In this document: one piece after another, positions 36,437 through 45,041 of the stretch | Numbering within the stretch: the first letter of the stretch is position 1 | Layout: each line of letters opens with the position of its first letter | DNA from: Capilliphycus salinus | GTDB lineage: Bacteria; Cyanobacteriota; Cyanobacteriia; Cyanobacteriales; Microcoleaceae | Assembly (NCBI RefSeq): GCF_047276495.1 | Contig: NZ_CP178543.1 | Location: forward strand, 1 to 64,000 | DNA: 64,000 bases | Reading direction: 5' to 3' | Program-made: the position numbers and the translations under genes | Notes under the pieces: model-generated | Databases searched by the model: none | Told to the model about the DNA's origin: nothing | Seen by the model: only the letters and a program-made list of their open reading frames with translations

Positions 36437-37189
36437 ATGAAAGCCCCAAAATTTTCCCTTCTGTTGAATGTTTTCCTTTTAATACTCTTGGGAAGTTCAA
36501 TAACTTTAAATTTCCTTTTATTTAACGTTGGTAAAAAATATTATCTAGAACTAAATGCAACCCGTTTAGATCCCTTGGGTTGGGGAAAGTATCCTCTCGA
36601 CTCCAACCCACCCGCGAAAACCAATTCTAAAGTGCGTTTGATCTTTTTTGGGGACTCCCGATCCGCCAGTTGGCCATCACCTGAGGTTGAGGGATTTGAA
36701 TTTATTAATCGGGGAATTGGTTCTCAGACTTCCATCCAAACAATTCAACGCTTTGAACAACATATTACCCCCCTAAAACCCGATGTTGTCTTGCTACAAG
36801 TTGGGGTTAACGACTTAAAAACGATTCCGTTATTTCCCTGGAGAAAAGAATTAACAATCAGCGATTCTAAAAGGAATATTCAAGAAATCGTAGAAAAATC
36901 AAAAGCTTTGGGTGCGGTGGTCATTTTAACCCCTATTTTTCCCGTTGGAGACATCCCCCTTGAACGTCAACCCTTTTGGTCAGATGAAGTGGGTCTGGCG
37001 ATTGAAGACGTGAATACTTATATTAACAGTTTGGCGGATGAAAATGTAATTATATTTGATGCGTTATCGGTTTTAGTTGATGAAAAAGGAGTTGTAAAAC
37101 GAGAATACCAAAAAGATGAATTGCATCTAAACTCAGAAGGATACAAGGTACTCAATCAAGAGTTTGTCAAGTTTTTAAACTCCCTCTAA
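36437..37189 (+). CDS. SGNH/GDSL-family hydrolase, membrane-anchored
   Basis: 250 residues. An N-terminal membrane anchor (about 7-30) precedes an SGNH esterase domain: block I FFGDSRSASWP with the nucleophile Ser near 74, block II with a glycine in INRGIGSQT, block III GVNDL near 128, and block V DELHLNSEGY with the Asp/His pair near 228-231. It therefore acts outside the cytoplasm as an esterase or acetyl-hydrolase, perhaps on envelope polysaccharide (inference). It stands alone. Confidence 0.87.
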   Translation: MKAPKFSLLLNVFLLILLGSSITLNFLLFNVGKKYYLELNATRLDPLGWGKYPLDSNPPAKTNSKVRLIFFGDSRSASWPSPEVEGFEFINRGIGSQTSIQTIQRFEQHITPLKPDVVLLQVGVNDLKTIPLFPWRKELTISDSKRNIQEIVEKSKALGAVVILTPIFPVGDIPLERQPFWSDEVGLAIEDVNTYINSLADENVIIFDALSVLVDEKGVVKREYQKDELHLNSEGYKVLNQEFVKFLNSL

Positions 37190-37251
37190 TTCAACACAAA
37201 TGTCAAGCGTTAATTTCAAAACTATAGAGACAATTACTGTTGAGTAAAGTT

Positions 37252-37857
37252 ATGGCATTTAGTGACTATAAAACGATTTCCCAGGTTCAAGCTGAATATC
37301 AGATTCGGTATCAAGAAAGTAACTTTGTAGGGATAGAACCTTATGAACCTTCCCCCGCCTTTATTGAAGCCTTTGAATTTAATCAAAGAAACCTAGATAT
37401 TTTTTCCTCGGAAGCCGCCCGATGCGAAATTATTATTTTTCCAACCCTGAGAGAGATGTACAAAAACTACTATCAAAAAACCTCATTTTGGATTCAAAAG
37501 CCGATCGCATTTGACGAGACATTACAGGGAACTCCAGATTATATTGTTTCCAAAAATTCCGCACTGGGTAAAACAATGTTGGAATATCCCTTGGTGATTG
37601 TTGTGGAAGCCAAAAAGAATGATTTTGAACAGGGATGGGGTCAATGTTTGGCCGAATTGGTTGCAGTAGAGTTTCTGAATAATAATCCCGAAAAACCCGT
37701 TTATGGTATCGTCACCGATGGGAAATTGTGGGAGTTTGGACGATTAATCGGTAAAGATTTTACCCTAAATATTGAAAGTCTCACCATTAACGAATTGCCT
37801 AAATTATTTGGTGCCTTAAAATTTATTTTTGACGAAGCCACCAAAGATTTAGATTAG
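37252..37857 (+). CDS. PD-(D/E)XK nuclease-like protein of unknown role
   Basis: 201 residues from ATG 37252 (the in-frame TTG at 37240 is less likely). The core GTPDYIV (about 87-93), LVIVVEAKKND (about 107-117) and the later QCLAEL helix reproduce the D...E-x-K...Q order of the PD-(D/E)XK fold. The family is common in cyanobacteria and usually annotated as hypothetical. No partner is adjacent, but an Uma2 gene, another PD-(D/E)XK family, follows after 42 bases. Whether it cuts DNA is unknown. Confidence 0.6.
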   Translation: MAFSDYKTISQVQAEYQIRYQESNFVGIEPYEPSPAFIEAFEFNQRNLDIFSSEAARCEIIIFPTLREMYKNYYQKTSFWIQKPIAFDETLQGTPDYIVSKNSALGKTMLEYPLVIVVEAKKNDFEQGWGQCLAELVAVEFLNNNPEKPVYGIVTDGKLWEFGRLIGKDFTLNIESLTINELPKLFGALKFIFDEATKDLD

Positions 37858-37899
37858 TTCTTTATAATTAGAGAATAGCAGAAACATTAAAGGTGAATA

Positions 37900-38574
37900 A
37901 TGACGGCAACTTTTTCTTCTGATGCGATTAAAATTCCGCCCCTGCGCGAGTGGCATAAAGCAACCTGGGAAGATTATATCACCCTGCGGGATGCTCCGAT
38001 TAAAGAGCGGATGAAGTTAGCGTATAATCAAGGAAAACTTTGGGTTGATATGGGTGGAGAAGGGATTAATCATTCAATTGTTAGTGATTTGTTTACAATG
38101 ATGTTTGGTTTCTGGGCGATTCAACGACCCGAACAGGTGTTTACCTCTTTGGGAAGATGTTTAATTGAAAAACCGGAAACTCAAGCCTGTGCGCCGGATT
38201 TGGTGTTGTATATTGGAGAAGATTATCCGCAGTGGAAACCGAGAGAACCTGACGCAATTAATTTAACTCGGTGGCGAGTTCCGAACTTGGTCGGAGAAAT
38301 ATCAGATACAACGTTAGCGGACGATTTAGACCAACAAAAACATCTCTACGAAGCGTTAGGAATTCCAGAATATTGGGTGATAGATGTACGCGGACAGCGA
38401 GTATTTGCCTTTCAGTTACAAGAGGGAAAATACAACATTTGTACCGAATCTGTGGCGTTGAACGGGTTGCCGATTTCGGTGTTAGAAGAAACGTTAAAAC
38501 GACTCGGCGAGGGAACTAATACCAGTGCGGGCGCTTGGTTTACTCAAGAAATTGTTAATTTATCCAAGAACTAG
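37900..38574 (+). CDS. Uma2 family endonuclease-like protein
   Basis: 224 residues. The Uma2 (DUF820) pattern is clear: WEDYITLRD near the start, CAPDLVLYIGEDYP (about 105-118), PNLVGEISDTTLADDLDQQKHLYEALGIPEYWVIDVRGQRV (about 127-170). The acidic D...E residues of the PD-(D/E)XK fold are present. These proteins are hugely amplified in filamentous cyanobacteria, and their function remains unproven. A broken small gene follows, of the kind often found behind Uma2 genes. Confidence 0.88.
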   Translation: MTATFSSDAIKIPPLREWHKATWEDYITLRDAPIKERMKLAYNQGKLWVDMGGEGINHSIVSDLFTMMFGFWAIQRPEQVFTSLGRCLIEKPETQACAPDLVLYIGEDYPQWKPREPDAINLTRWRVPNLVGEISDTTLADDLDQQKHLYEALGIPEYWVIDVRGQRVFAFQLQEGKYNICTESVALNGLPISVLEETLKRLGEGTNTSAGAWFTQEIVNLSKN

Positions 38575-38621
38575 CGTTGACTCTAAAAATTTACAAATTT
38601 TACCTAACGGGGAGTTTGCTG

Positions 38622-38920
38622 ATGAGTCAAATTAATTATGATGCAATGTCTAACGCCGAATTAAAGCAGTATTTTCTGAAACATCGGGGAAATCAAGCCG
38701 CCTTTCAAGCCTACGCTCGATAGAATTAATCAGCGATCGCTCAGAATTATTTATTGCAAGTCCCAACGATCCGGACTTTGACGAGAAAGTTCAAGCCGCA
38801 ATTCGCCAAAAGTTAGAAGCATCAAGAACTGGAAAAAATCGGGACTTCGCTCTCCATGAAATCCGGCCGATAGCGATCGCCATATTTCATCAAGCAGGTA
38901 ATATAGTTAAAGAGAGATAA
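38622..38920 (+). pseudogene. small DUF6887-like gene, two frameshifts (copy 1)
   Basis: The start reads MSQINYDAMSNAELKQYFL, then ...AAFQAY, where an extra G gives a premature TAG. The continuation LDRINQRSLRII lies in the next frame. Four additional bases then shift the frame again into ASPNDPDFDEKVQAAIRQKLEAS. The intact family is a small protein of unknown function often encoded beside Uma2 genes. The second shift is absent from copy 2 at 41225, which preserves the joined reading there. Confidence 0.7.
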
Positions 38921-38966
38921 TGCTACAACTGCTATAACGCTCGTTGGAAATGGGGAGATGCGAACA

Positions 38967-40979
38967 ATGGCAGCAGACAAAGCATACCGCAAAGCAGAAC
39001 AACGCATAGAAAAGGCACGGCAAGAGAGTGCAACCCAACTCGACCTGAGCAATCTGGGACTGACTGAGTTACCCGAGGCGATCGGTCAACTTGTTAACCT
39101 GAAAACTCTTAAGCTTGGGTATAAGTTTGGGAAAAAGGGCAAGCCCAACCAACTGACAACCCTGCCGGAATCTGTCGGCAACCTCTCCCAATTAGAGACG
39201 CTTTACCTTAATAGCAACCAACTGACAACCCTACCGGAATCTGTCGGCAACCTCTCCCAATTGCAGTGGCTTGACCTCATGGAAAACGAACTGATAACCC
39301 TACCGGAATCTTTCGGCAACCTCTCCCAATTAAAGACGCTTAACCTTTGTAGCAACCAACTGACAACCCTACCGGAATCTTTCGGCAACCTCTCCCAATT
39401 AGAGACGCTTTACCTCGAAAGCAACCAACTGACAACCCTACCGGAATCTGTCGGCAACCTCTCCCAATTAGAGACGCTTTACCTCGAAAGCAACGAACTG
39501 ACAACCCTACCGAAATCATTCGGCAACTTCTCCCAATTAAAGACGCTTGACCTCGAAAGAAACGAACTGACAACCCTACCGCAAGTGATCGGCAACCTCT
39601 CCCAATTAAAGACGCTTGACCTTAATAGCAACCAACTGAAAACCCTACCGGAATCTTTCGGCAACCTCTCCCAATTGCAGACGCTTGACCTCAGTTTCAA
39701 CCAACTGACAACCCTACCGAAATCTTTCGGCAACCTCTCCCAATTAAAGACGCTTGACCTTAATAGGAACCAACTGACAACCCTACCGAAATCTTTCGGC
39801 AACCTCTCCCAATTAAAGACGCTTGACCTCACTGCCAACCAACTGAAAACCCTACCGGAAGTGATCGGCAACCTCTCCCAATTGCAGACGCTTGACCTCA
39901 CTGCCAACCAACTGACAACCCTACCGAAATCTTTCGGCAACCTCTGCCAATTAAAGACGCTTGACCTCACTTTCAACCAACTGAAAACCCTACCGGAAGT
40001 GATCGGCAACCTCTCCCAATTGCAGTGGCTTGACCTCAATGGCAACAAACTGACAACCCTACCGGAATCTTTCGGCAACCTCTCCCAATTGCAGAGGCTT
40101 AACCTCAATGGCAACCAACTGACAACCCTACCGGAAGTGATCGGCAACCTCTGCCAATTGCAGACGCTTTACCTCAATGGCAACCAACTGACGGAGTTAC
40201 CGGAATCTTTCAGCAACCTCTCCCAATTGCAGACGCTTCACCTCTATAGCAACCAACTGACGGAGTTACCCGAATCTTTAGCCAGCCTCTCCCAATTGCA
40301 GAACCTTTGGCTCGATGAAATAATAGCCATAGACGAAGCATACCGCGAAGCAGAACAATGCATTGAAAAGGCACGGCAAGAGGGTGCAACCGAACTCGAC
40401 CTGAGCAATCTGGGACTGACTGAGTTACCCGAGGCGATCGGTCAACTCTCCCAATTGCAGACGCTTGACCTTCGTCGCAACCAACTAACGGAGTTACCCG
40501 AGGCGATCGGCAACCTCTCCCAATTGCAGCAGCTTGACCTTCGTAGCAACCAACTGACAACCCTACCGGAATCTTTCGGCAACCTCTCCCAATTGCAGCA
40601 GCTTTACCTCCAAAGCAACCAACTGACGGAGTTACCGGAATCTTTCGGCAACTTCTCCCAATTGCAGAGGCTTAACCTTGGTAGGAACAAACTGACAACC
40701 CTACCGGAATCATTCGGCAACCTCTCCCAATTGCGGTGGGTTGACCTTGGTAGGAACCAACTGACGGAGTTACCGGAATCATTCGGCAATCTCTCCCAAT
40801 TGCACAGGCTTAACCTTGGTAGCAACCAACTGACAACCCTACCGGAAGTGATCGGCAATCTCTCCCAATTGCGGTGGCTTGACCTTCGTAGCAACCAACT
40901 GACAACCCTACCGGAATCATTAGGCAATCTCTCCCAATTGCGGTGGCATAAGCTCGATAACAACCCACTAACAACCTGA
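38967..40979 (+). CDS. leucine-rich-repeat protein with two cap modules (copy 1)
   Basis: 670 residues from ATG 38967, with GGGGAG nine bases upstream. The in-frame ATG at 38958 is excluded by copy 2, where it is followed directly by TGA. A cap of charged helix plus TQLDLSNLGLTELPEAIG precedes a run of 23-residue LRRs (LPESFGNLSQLQTLxLxxNxLTx). A second complete cap (DEAYREAEQCIEKARQEGATELDLSNLGL) begins at 40332, so two LRR genes appear fused. Units are 69 bases long and nearly identical, and no Roc, COR, TIR or kinase domain is attached. The function is presumably protein binding. Coding sense of the repeat continues after the TGA at 40977-40979. Confidence 0.85.
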   Translation: MAADKAYRKAEQRIEKARQESATQLDLSNLGLTELPEAIGQLVNLKTLKLGYKFGKKGKPNQLTTLPESVGNLSQLETLYLNSNQLTTLPESVGNLSQLQWLDLMENELITLPESFGNLSQLKTLNLCSNQLTTLPESFGNLSQLETLYLESNQLTTLPESVGNLSQLETLYLESNELTTLPKSFGNFSQLKTLDLERNELTTLPQVIGNLSQLKTLDLNSNQLKTLPESFGNLSQLQTLDLSFNQLTTLPKSFGNLSQLKTLDLNRNQLTTLPKSFGNLSQLKTLDLTANQLKTLPEVIGNLSQLQTLDLTANQLTTLPKSFGNLCQLKTLDLTFNQLKTLPEVIGNLSQLQWLDLNGNKLTTLPESFGNLSQLQRLNLNGNQLTTLPEVIGNLCQLQTLYLNGNQLTELPESFSNLSQLQTLHLYSNQLTELPESLASLSQLQNLWLDEIIAIDEAYREAEQCIEKARQEGATELDLSNLGLTELPEAIGQLSQLQTLDLRRNQLTELPEAIGNLSQLQQLDLRSNQLTTLPESFGNLSQLQQLYLQSNQLTELPESFGNFSQLQRLNLGRNKLTTLPESFGNLSQLRWVDLGRNQLTELPESFGNLSQLHRLNLGSNQLTTLPEVIGNLSQLRWLDLRSNQLTTLPESLGNLSQLRWHKLDNNPLTT

Positions 40980-41020
40980 CCGGAATCTTTCGGCAACCTC
41001 TCCCCATGAGAGACGCTTGA

Positions 41021-41210
41021 ATAGTTGTAGACAATCGTGACCAAAGAAGATACCAGGAACTCGGTCAAAGGCAAAAAGTAGCTTATTTACAAAATCCTGA
41101 CTCTGGTCGTTCATGGGAAGCAGCTAAAGAGCGGATTTGCAGTAGAAAAAATGATGCTTAGAAATTTGATTATTCTGCCAGAAGCCGAAGAAGATGTCAA
41201 ATTTACCTAA
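41021..41210 (+). pseudogene. truncated toxin-antitoxin module at the duplication junction
   Basis: A frame ending at 41161 reads DQRRYQELGQRQ, AYLQNPDSGRSWEAAKERI and matches the C-terminal half of CHP02574-type addiction antitoxins. A start codon is missing because LRR remnant sequence abuts it. An overlapping ATG at 41154 begins MLRNLIILPEAEEDV, the start of a RelE/ParE toxin, which is cut off where copy 2 of the duplication begins at 41201. The module is therefore dead at both ends. Confidence 0.6.
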
Positions 41211-41224
41211 CGGGGAGTTTGCTG

Positions 41225-41519
41225 ATGAGTCTAATTAATTACGATGCAATGTCTAACGCCGAATTAAAGCAATAATATCTGAAACATCAGGGAAATAAAG
41301 CCGCCTTTCAAGCCTACGCTCGATAGAATTAATCAGCGTCCGCTTAGAATTATTGCGAGTCCCAACGATCCGGATTTTGACGAGAAAGTTCAAGCTGCAA
41401 TTCGCCAAAAGTTAGAAGCATCAAGAACTGGAAAAAATCGCGACTTCGCTCTCCATGAAATCCGGCCGATAGCGATCGCCATATTTCGTCAAGCAGGTAA
41501 TATAGTTAAAGACAGATGA
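41225..41519 (+). pseudogene. small DUF6887-like gene, nonsense and frameshift (copy 2)
   Basis: Copy of the pseudogene at 38622. It has its own TAA after AELKQ and shares the extra G before the TAG. It lacks copy 1's four-base insertion, so LDRINQRPLRIIASPNDPDFDEKVQ reads straight through. The shared shift predates the duplication and the other two defects came later. Confidence 0.7.
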
Positions 41520-41565
41520 TGCTATGACGGCTATTACTAAAGTTGGAAATGGGGAGATGTGAACA

Positions 41566-43602
41566 ATGGCTACAGACAAAGCGTACCGCAAAGCAGAACA
41601 ACGCATTAAAAAGGCACGGCAAGAGGGTGCAACCCAACTCGACCTGAGCAATCTGGGACTGACTGAGTTACCCGAGGCGATCGGCAACCTCTCCCAATTG
41701 CAGACGCTTTTGCTCGATAACAACCAACTGACAACCCTACCGGAATCTTTCGGCAACCTCTCCCAATTGCAGACGCTTTTCCTCAGTGACAACGAACTGA
41801 CGGAGTTACCGGAATCTTTCGGCAACCTCTCCCAATTGCAGACGCTTTACCTCCTAAGCAACCCACTAACAACCCTACCGGAATCTTTCGGCAACCTCTC
41901 CCAATTGCAGCAGCTTTACCTCCAAAGCACCGAACTGACGGAGTTACCGGAATCTTTCGGCAACCTCTCCCAATTGCAAACGCTTAACCTCTTAAGCAAC
42001 GAACTGACGGAGTTACCGGAATCTTTCGGCAACCTCTCCCAATTGCAGACGCTTGGCCTCCACAGCAACGAACTGACAACCCTACCGGAATCTTTCGGCA
42101 ACCTCTCCCAATTGCAGGCGCTTAACCTCCTAAGCAAAGAACTGACAACCCTACCAGAATCTTTCGGCAACCTCTCCCAATTGCAGGCGCTTAACCTCCA
42201 AGGCAACGAACTGACGGAGTTACCGGAATCTTTCGGCAACCTCTCCCAATTGCAGAGGCTTAACCTCCAAGGCAACGAACTGACGGAGTTACCGGAATCT
42301 TTCGGCAACCTCTCCGAATTGCAGACGCTTTACCTCAATGACAATCAACTGACAACCCTACCGGAATCATTCGGCAACCTCTCCCAATTGCAGGAGCTTT
42401 ACCTCCAAAGCAACGAACTGACGGAGTTACCGGAATCATTCGGCAACCTCTCCCAATTGCAGGGGCTTTTGCTCTATAGCAACCAACTGACGGAGTTACC
42501 GGAATCATTCGGCAACCTCTCCCAATTGCAGACGCTTAACCTCCAAGGCAACGAACTGACAACCCTACCGGAATCTTTCGGCAACCTCTCCCAATTGCAG
42601 ACGCTTAACCTCCAAGGCAACGAACTGACGGAGTTACCGGAATCTTTCGGCAACCTCTGCCAATTGCAGACGCTTAACCTCCAAGGCAACGAACTGACGG
42701 AGTTACCGGAATCTTTCGGCAACCTCTGCCAATTGCAGACGCTTGACCTCAATGGCAACGAACTGACGGAGTTACCGGAATCTTTCGGCAACCTCTCCCA
42801 ATTGCAGAGGCTTAACCTCGGTGGCAACGAACTGACGGAGTTACCGGAATCTTTCGGCAACCTCTCCCAATTGCAGGCGCTTTTGCTCGATAACAACCAA
42901 CTGACGGAGTTACCGGAATCTTTCGGCAACCTCTCCCAATTGCAGGCGCTTTTGCTCGATAACAACCAACTGACGGAGTTACCGGAATCTTTCGGCAACC
43001 TCTCCCAATTGCAGAAGCTTGGCTTTGGTAGCAACGAACTGACGGAGTTACCGGAATCTTTCGGCAACCTCTCCCAATTAGAGACGCTTTTGCTCGATAA
43101 CAACGAACTGACGGAGTTACCGGAATCTTTCGGCAACCTCTCCCAATTGCAGGAGCTTTTCCTCAGTGACAACCAACTGACAACCCTACCGGAAGCTTTC
43201 GGCAACCTCTCCCAATTGCAGACGCTTTACCTCGATAACAACCAACTGACAGAGTTACCGGAAGTGATCGGCAACCTCTCCCAATTGCAGAAGCTTGACC
43301 TTGGTATCAACCAACTGACGGAGTTACCGGAATCTTTCGGCAACCTCTCCCAGTTAGAGACGCTTGACCTTCGTTTCAACCAACTGACAGAGTTACCGGA
43401 ATCTTTCGGCAACCTCTCCGAATTGCAGACGCTTAACCTCGGTGGCAACCAACTGACAACCCTACCGGAAGTGATCAGCAACCTCTCCCAATTGCAGAAG
43501 CTTGACCTTGGTCGCAACCAACTGACAACCCGACCGGAAGTTATCAGCCAACTCTCCCAATTGCAGGAGCTTAACCTCGATAACAACCCACTAACAACCT
43601 GA
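41566..43602 (+). CDS. leucine-rich-repeat protein (copy 2)
   Basis: 678 residues from ATG 41566, with GGGGAG upstream and the same cap as copy 1 (ADKAYRKAEQRI...LDLSNLGLTELPEAIG). About 28 LRRs of 23 residues follow, mostly LPESFGNLSQLQ.L.L..N.LTE, many identical at DNA level, and there is only one cap. It ends with ...LDNNPLTT, exactly as copy 1, and LRR coding sense again continues past the TGA (PESFGNLS). A soluble horseshoe-shaped binding protein is expected. Copy number of units is probably variable within the species. Confidence 0.87.
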   Translation: MATDKAYRKAEQRIKKARQEGATQLDLSNLGLTELPEAIGNLSQLQTLLLDNNQLTTLPESFGNLSQLQTLFLSDNELTELPESFGNLSQLQTLYLLSNPLTTLPESFGNLSQLQQLYLQSTELTELPESFGNLSQLQTLNLLSNELTELPESFGNLSQLQTLGLHSNELTTLPESFGNLSQLQALNLLSKELTTLPESFGNLSQLQALNLQGNELTELPESFGNLSQLQRLNLQGNELTELPESFGNLSELQTLYLNDNQLTTLPESFGNLSQLQELYLQSNELTELPESFGNLSQLQGLLLYSNQLTELPESFGNLSQLQTLNLQGNELTTLPESFGNLSQLQTLNLQGNELTELPESFGNLCQLQTLNLQGNELTELPESFGNLCQLQTLDLNGNELTELPESFGNLSQLQRLNLGGNELTELPESFGNLSQLQALLLDNNQLTELPESFGNLSQLQALLLDNNQLTELPESFGNLSQLQKLGFGSNELTELPESFGNLSQLETLLLDNNELTELPESFGNLSQLQELFLSDNQLTTLPEAFGNLSQLQTLYLDNNQLTELPEVIGNLSQLQKLDLGINQLTELPESFGNLSQLETLDLRFNQLTELPESFGNLSELQTLNLGGNQLTTLPEVISNLSQLQKLDLGRNQLTTRPEVISQLSQLQELNLDNNPLTT

Positions 43603-43666
43603 CCGGAATCTTTCGGCAACCTCTCCAACATTAACTCAGACAGTCTTTGGATCAAGTGAAAGGTAT

Positions 43667-44458
43667 TTACTTAATAATTCCAATGACTGCACTCACAAAA
43701 CTGATTATTGCTACCATCGCACTTATAACTGGGTTCTCTTTGATCAATTCAACAAATGCTGCTAAATAATTTCCATAAATGTCTTTCCAGTTAGACTTAG
43801 TTTTAAGTGAGCCATCATCAACACGCTCAACGATTTTAGCAATAACATCTACTTTTCTCAAAGTCGATTGATGAAGTTTTACATATTCTTCATTGTCAAA
43901 AGCATCAGCTTCGGCTTTTCCATCTATGAAGTCTTGACGTAACATTGAATTTTCTTCAGCTAGGCTTTTTAATCGAGGATGTGGAATATAAGCATCATCA
44001 TAGATATCTTTCAGTAATCGGGATAAGTCAACTAATTTGCTTTCATTAATTAGTTCAGGTTGACCACCGAGAACCTTGTAGCGATGAGCGATTGCAGGAA
44101 AACCATAGTTTATATCTCTCATATTCCAGTGTAGCCAGATATAAGAACTATGACGGCGTACATAATCATAAAAATGATCTAACATTATTTTTTCAAGTTT
44201 ATTATAATGTTGCCCTAAACCACTTGCTGAATATCCTTCGATTTCCGCTACTTGATGAATGGAAAAAGAGGTCGTCTGACCGGATTCTAGATTCCGAACG
44301 GCAATCGAAGTAATTCTTGGTGATGAGCCATCAGGTCTCTCGTAGAAACTTTCACAAGAGTAGTGAATAACGATGACTTGATCTGCTTTAGCCATCAAGT
44401 TATAAAGCTTATGTTTTGCCTGTCTATGCTTCTGTACTTTTTTCCAAGCCTGACCCAT
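43667..44458 (-). CDS. tail-anchored hypothetical protein, possible exonuclease-like fold
   Basis: 263 residues, not recognised as a named family. The N-terminal two thirds look like a soluble alpha/beta domain with VIVIHYSCESFY (about 28-39), PRITSIAVRNLESG (about 48-61), WLHWNMRDINYGFPAIAHRY (about 108-127) and LVDLSRLLKDIY. Acidic residues are in roughly the order seen in DEDD 3'-5' exonucleases, but the first motif is not canonical. A hydrophobic helix closes the chain (about 240-262), so it could be tail-anchored. It converges on the second LRR gene. A membrane-tethered effector is one possibility (inference). Confidence 0.5.
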   Translation of the reverse strand: MGQAWKKVQKHRQAKHKLYNLMAKADQVIVIHYSCESFYERPDGSSPRITSIAVRNLESGQTTSFSIHQVAEIEGYSASGLGQHYNKLEKIMLDHFYDYVRRHSSYIWLHWNMRDINYGFPAIAHRYKVLGGQPELINESKLVDLSRLLKDIYDDAYIPHPRLKSLAEENSMLRQDFIDGKAEADAFDNEEYVKLHQSTLRKVDVIAKIVERVDDGSLKTKSNWKDIYGNYLAAFVELIKENPVISAMVAIISFVSAVIGIIK

Positions 44459-44507
44459 TGTTAGTATTTATCTTAAATTATCTTAATACATACTTTAACA
44501 CAAGCTA

Positions 44508-44607
44508 AACGTTAGCGATTACTAAGAAAACTGATTATGGTCAAAGTTTCTCACTAGCACTTGGAGACGGACTAGCTATTGAAGTAGCACCTGCTTTAAG
44601 TCAATAA
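44508..44607 (+). pseudogene. C-terminal gene scrap
   Basis: An open stretch after a stop at 44506 reads TKKTDYGQSFSLALGDGLAIEVAPALSQ and ends at TAA 44605. It has no start codon and looks like the last 30 codons of a lost gene. Family not recognised. Confidence 0.25.
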
Positions 44608-44862
44608 ATCCTCGGACAATAATCTTCCTTCAAGGGGTTCATATTCGTCCTCTAATAGCCATAATTTAGCGGCTTCATAATTTTCGCTGGTAAAAATGAC
44701 TTGATAACCTTTAGCCGGGTCATAGATTTGACACTTTCCCGTTGCATCAGCTAACAGCAGTAACACATAGGGAGGCGTTAACATCGGATCAATCCAAACC
44801 TCGGTAAACTGCCAATCATTCTGTACTGGGTTTTATTCTTGGGATAACGTGATATTGGTCAT
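44596..44862 (-). pseudogene. small cyanobacterial hypothetical gene with a premature stop
   Basis: The frame from ATG 44862 reads MTNITLSQE, then TAA at 44833-44835, then NPVQNDWQFTEVWIDPMLTPPYVLLLLADATG and on to 44596. With the stop repaired the product would be 88 residues. Translation could restart at ATG 44784 and give 62 residues (ADATGKCQIYDPAKGYQVIF, EAAKLWLLEDEY). The family is a small cyanobacterial protein of unknown function. Confidence 0.6.
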
Positions 44863-45041
44863 GTTAATCTATTATCAACAGATATTTGTAACACAATTTT
44901 CCATCTAAATAACGAAATTTCTCTCAGTATGGAGAGTTGTGAATATTTCCACAAGAGAAAATAACCGTATTTTTTGCATCTACAAACTTGGGGGGTTTAT
45001 CGATACCATAATCAAAGATACCTATATGGAGAACATCAACT

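Larger units (their letters stand above)
38598..40979. repeat. segmental duplication, copy 1 (broken small gene + LRR gene)
   Basis: Begins at the shared sequence ATTTACCTAACGGGGAGTTTG and matches 41201 onward, with an offset of about 2,600 bases. It contains the small pseudogene at 38622, its downstream non-coding DNA and the first LRR gene. Similarity continues through the LRR arrays, although their repeat number and order differ. Confidence 0.8.
41201..43602. repeat. segmental duplication, copy 2
   Basis: Second copy of the unit that starts at 38598, in direct orientation. It carries a more decayed small gene and an LRR gene with a different repeat number. Its left edge lies inside the toxin remnant. 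Confidence 0.8.

Noticed and set aside
38967..43602. 69-bp repeats as CRISPR or non-coding satellite
   Set aside because: The plus-strand frame encodes regular 23-residue leucine-rich repeats with proper starts and RBS.
39479..43655. Long minus-strand frames (up to 243 codons) inside the LRR arrays
   Set aside because: The 69-bp unit is divisible by three, so an antisense frame stays open automatically. The translated text is a monotonous mirror of the repeat and has no starts or context.
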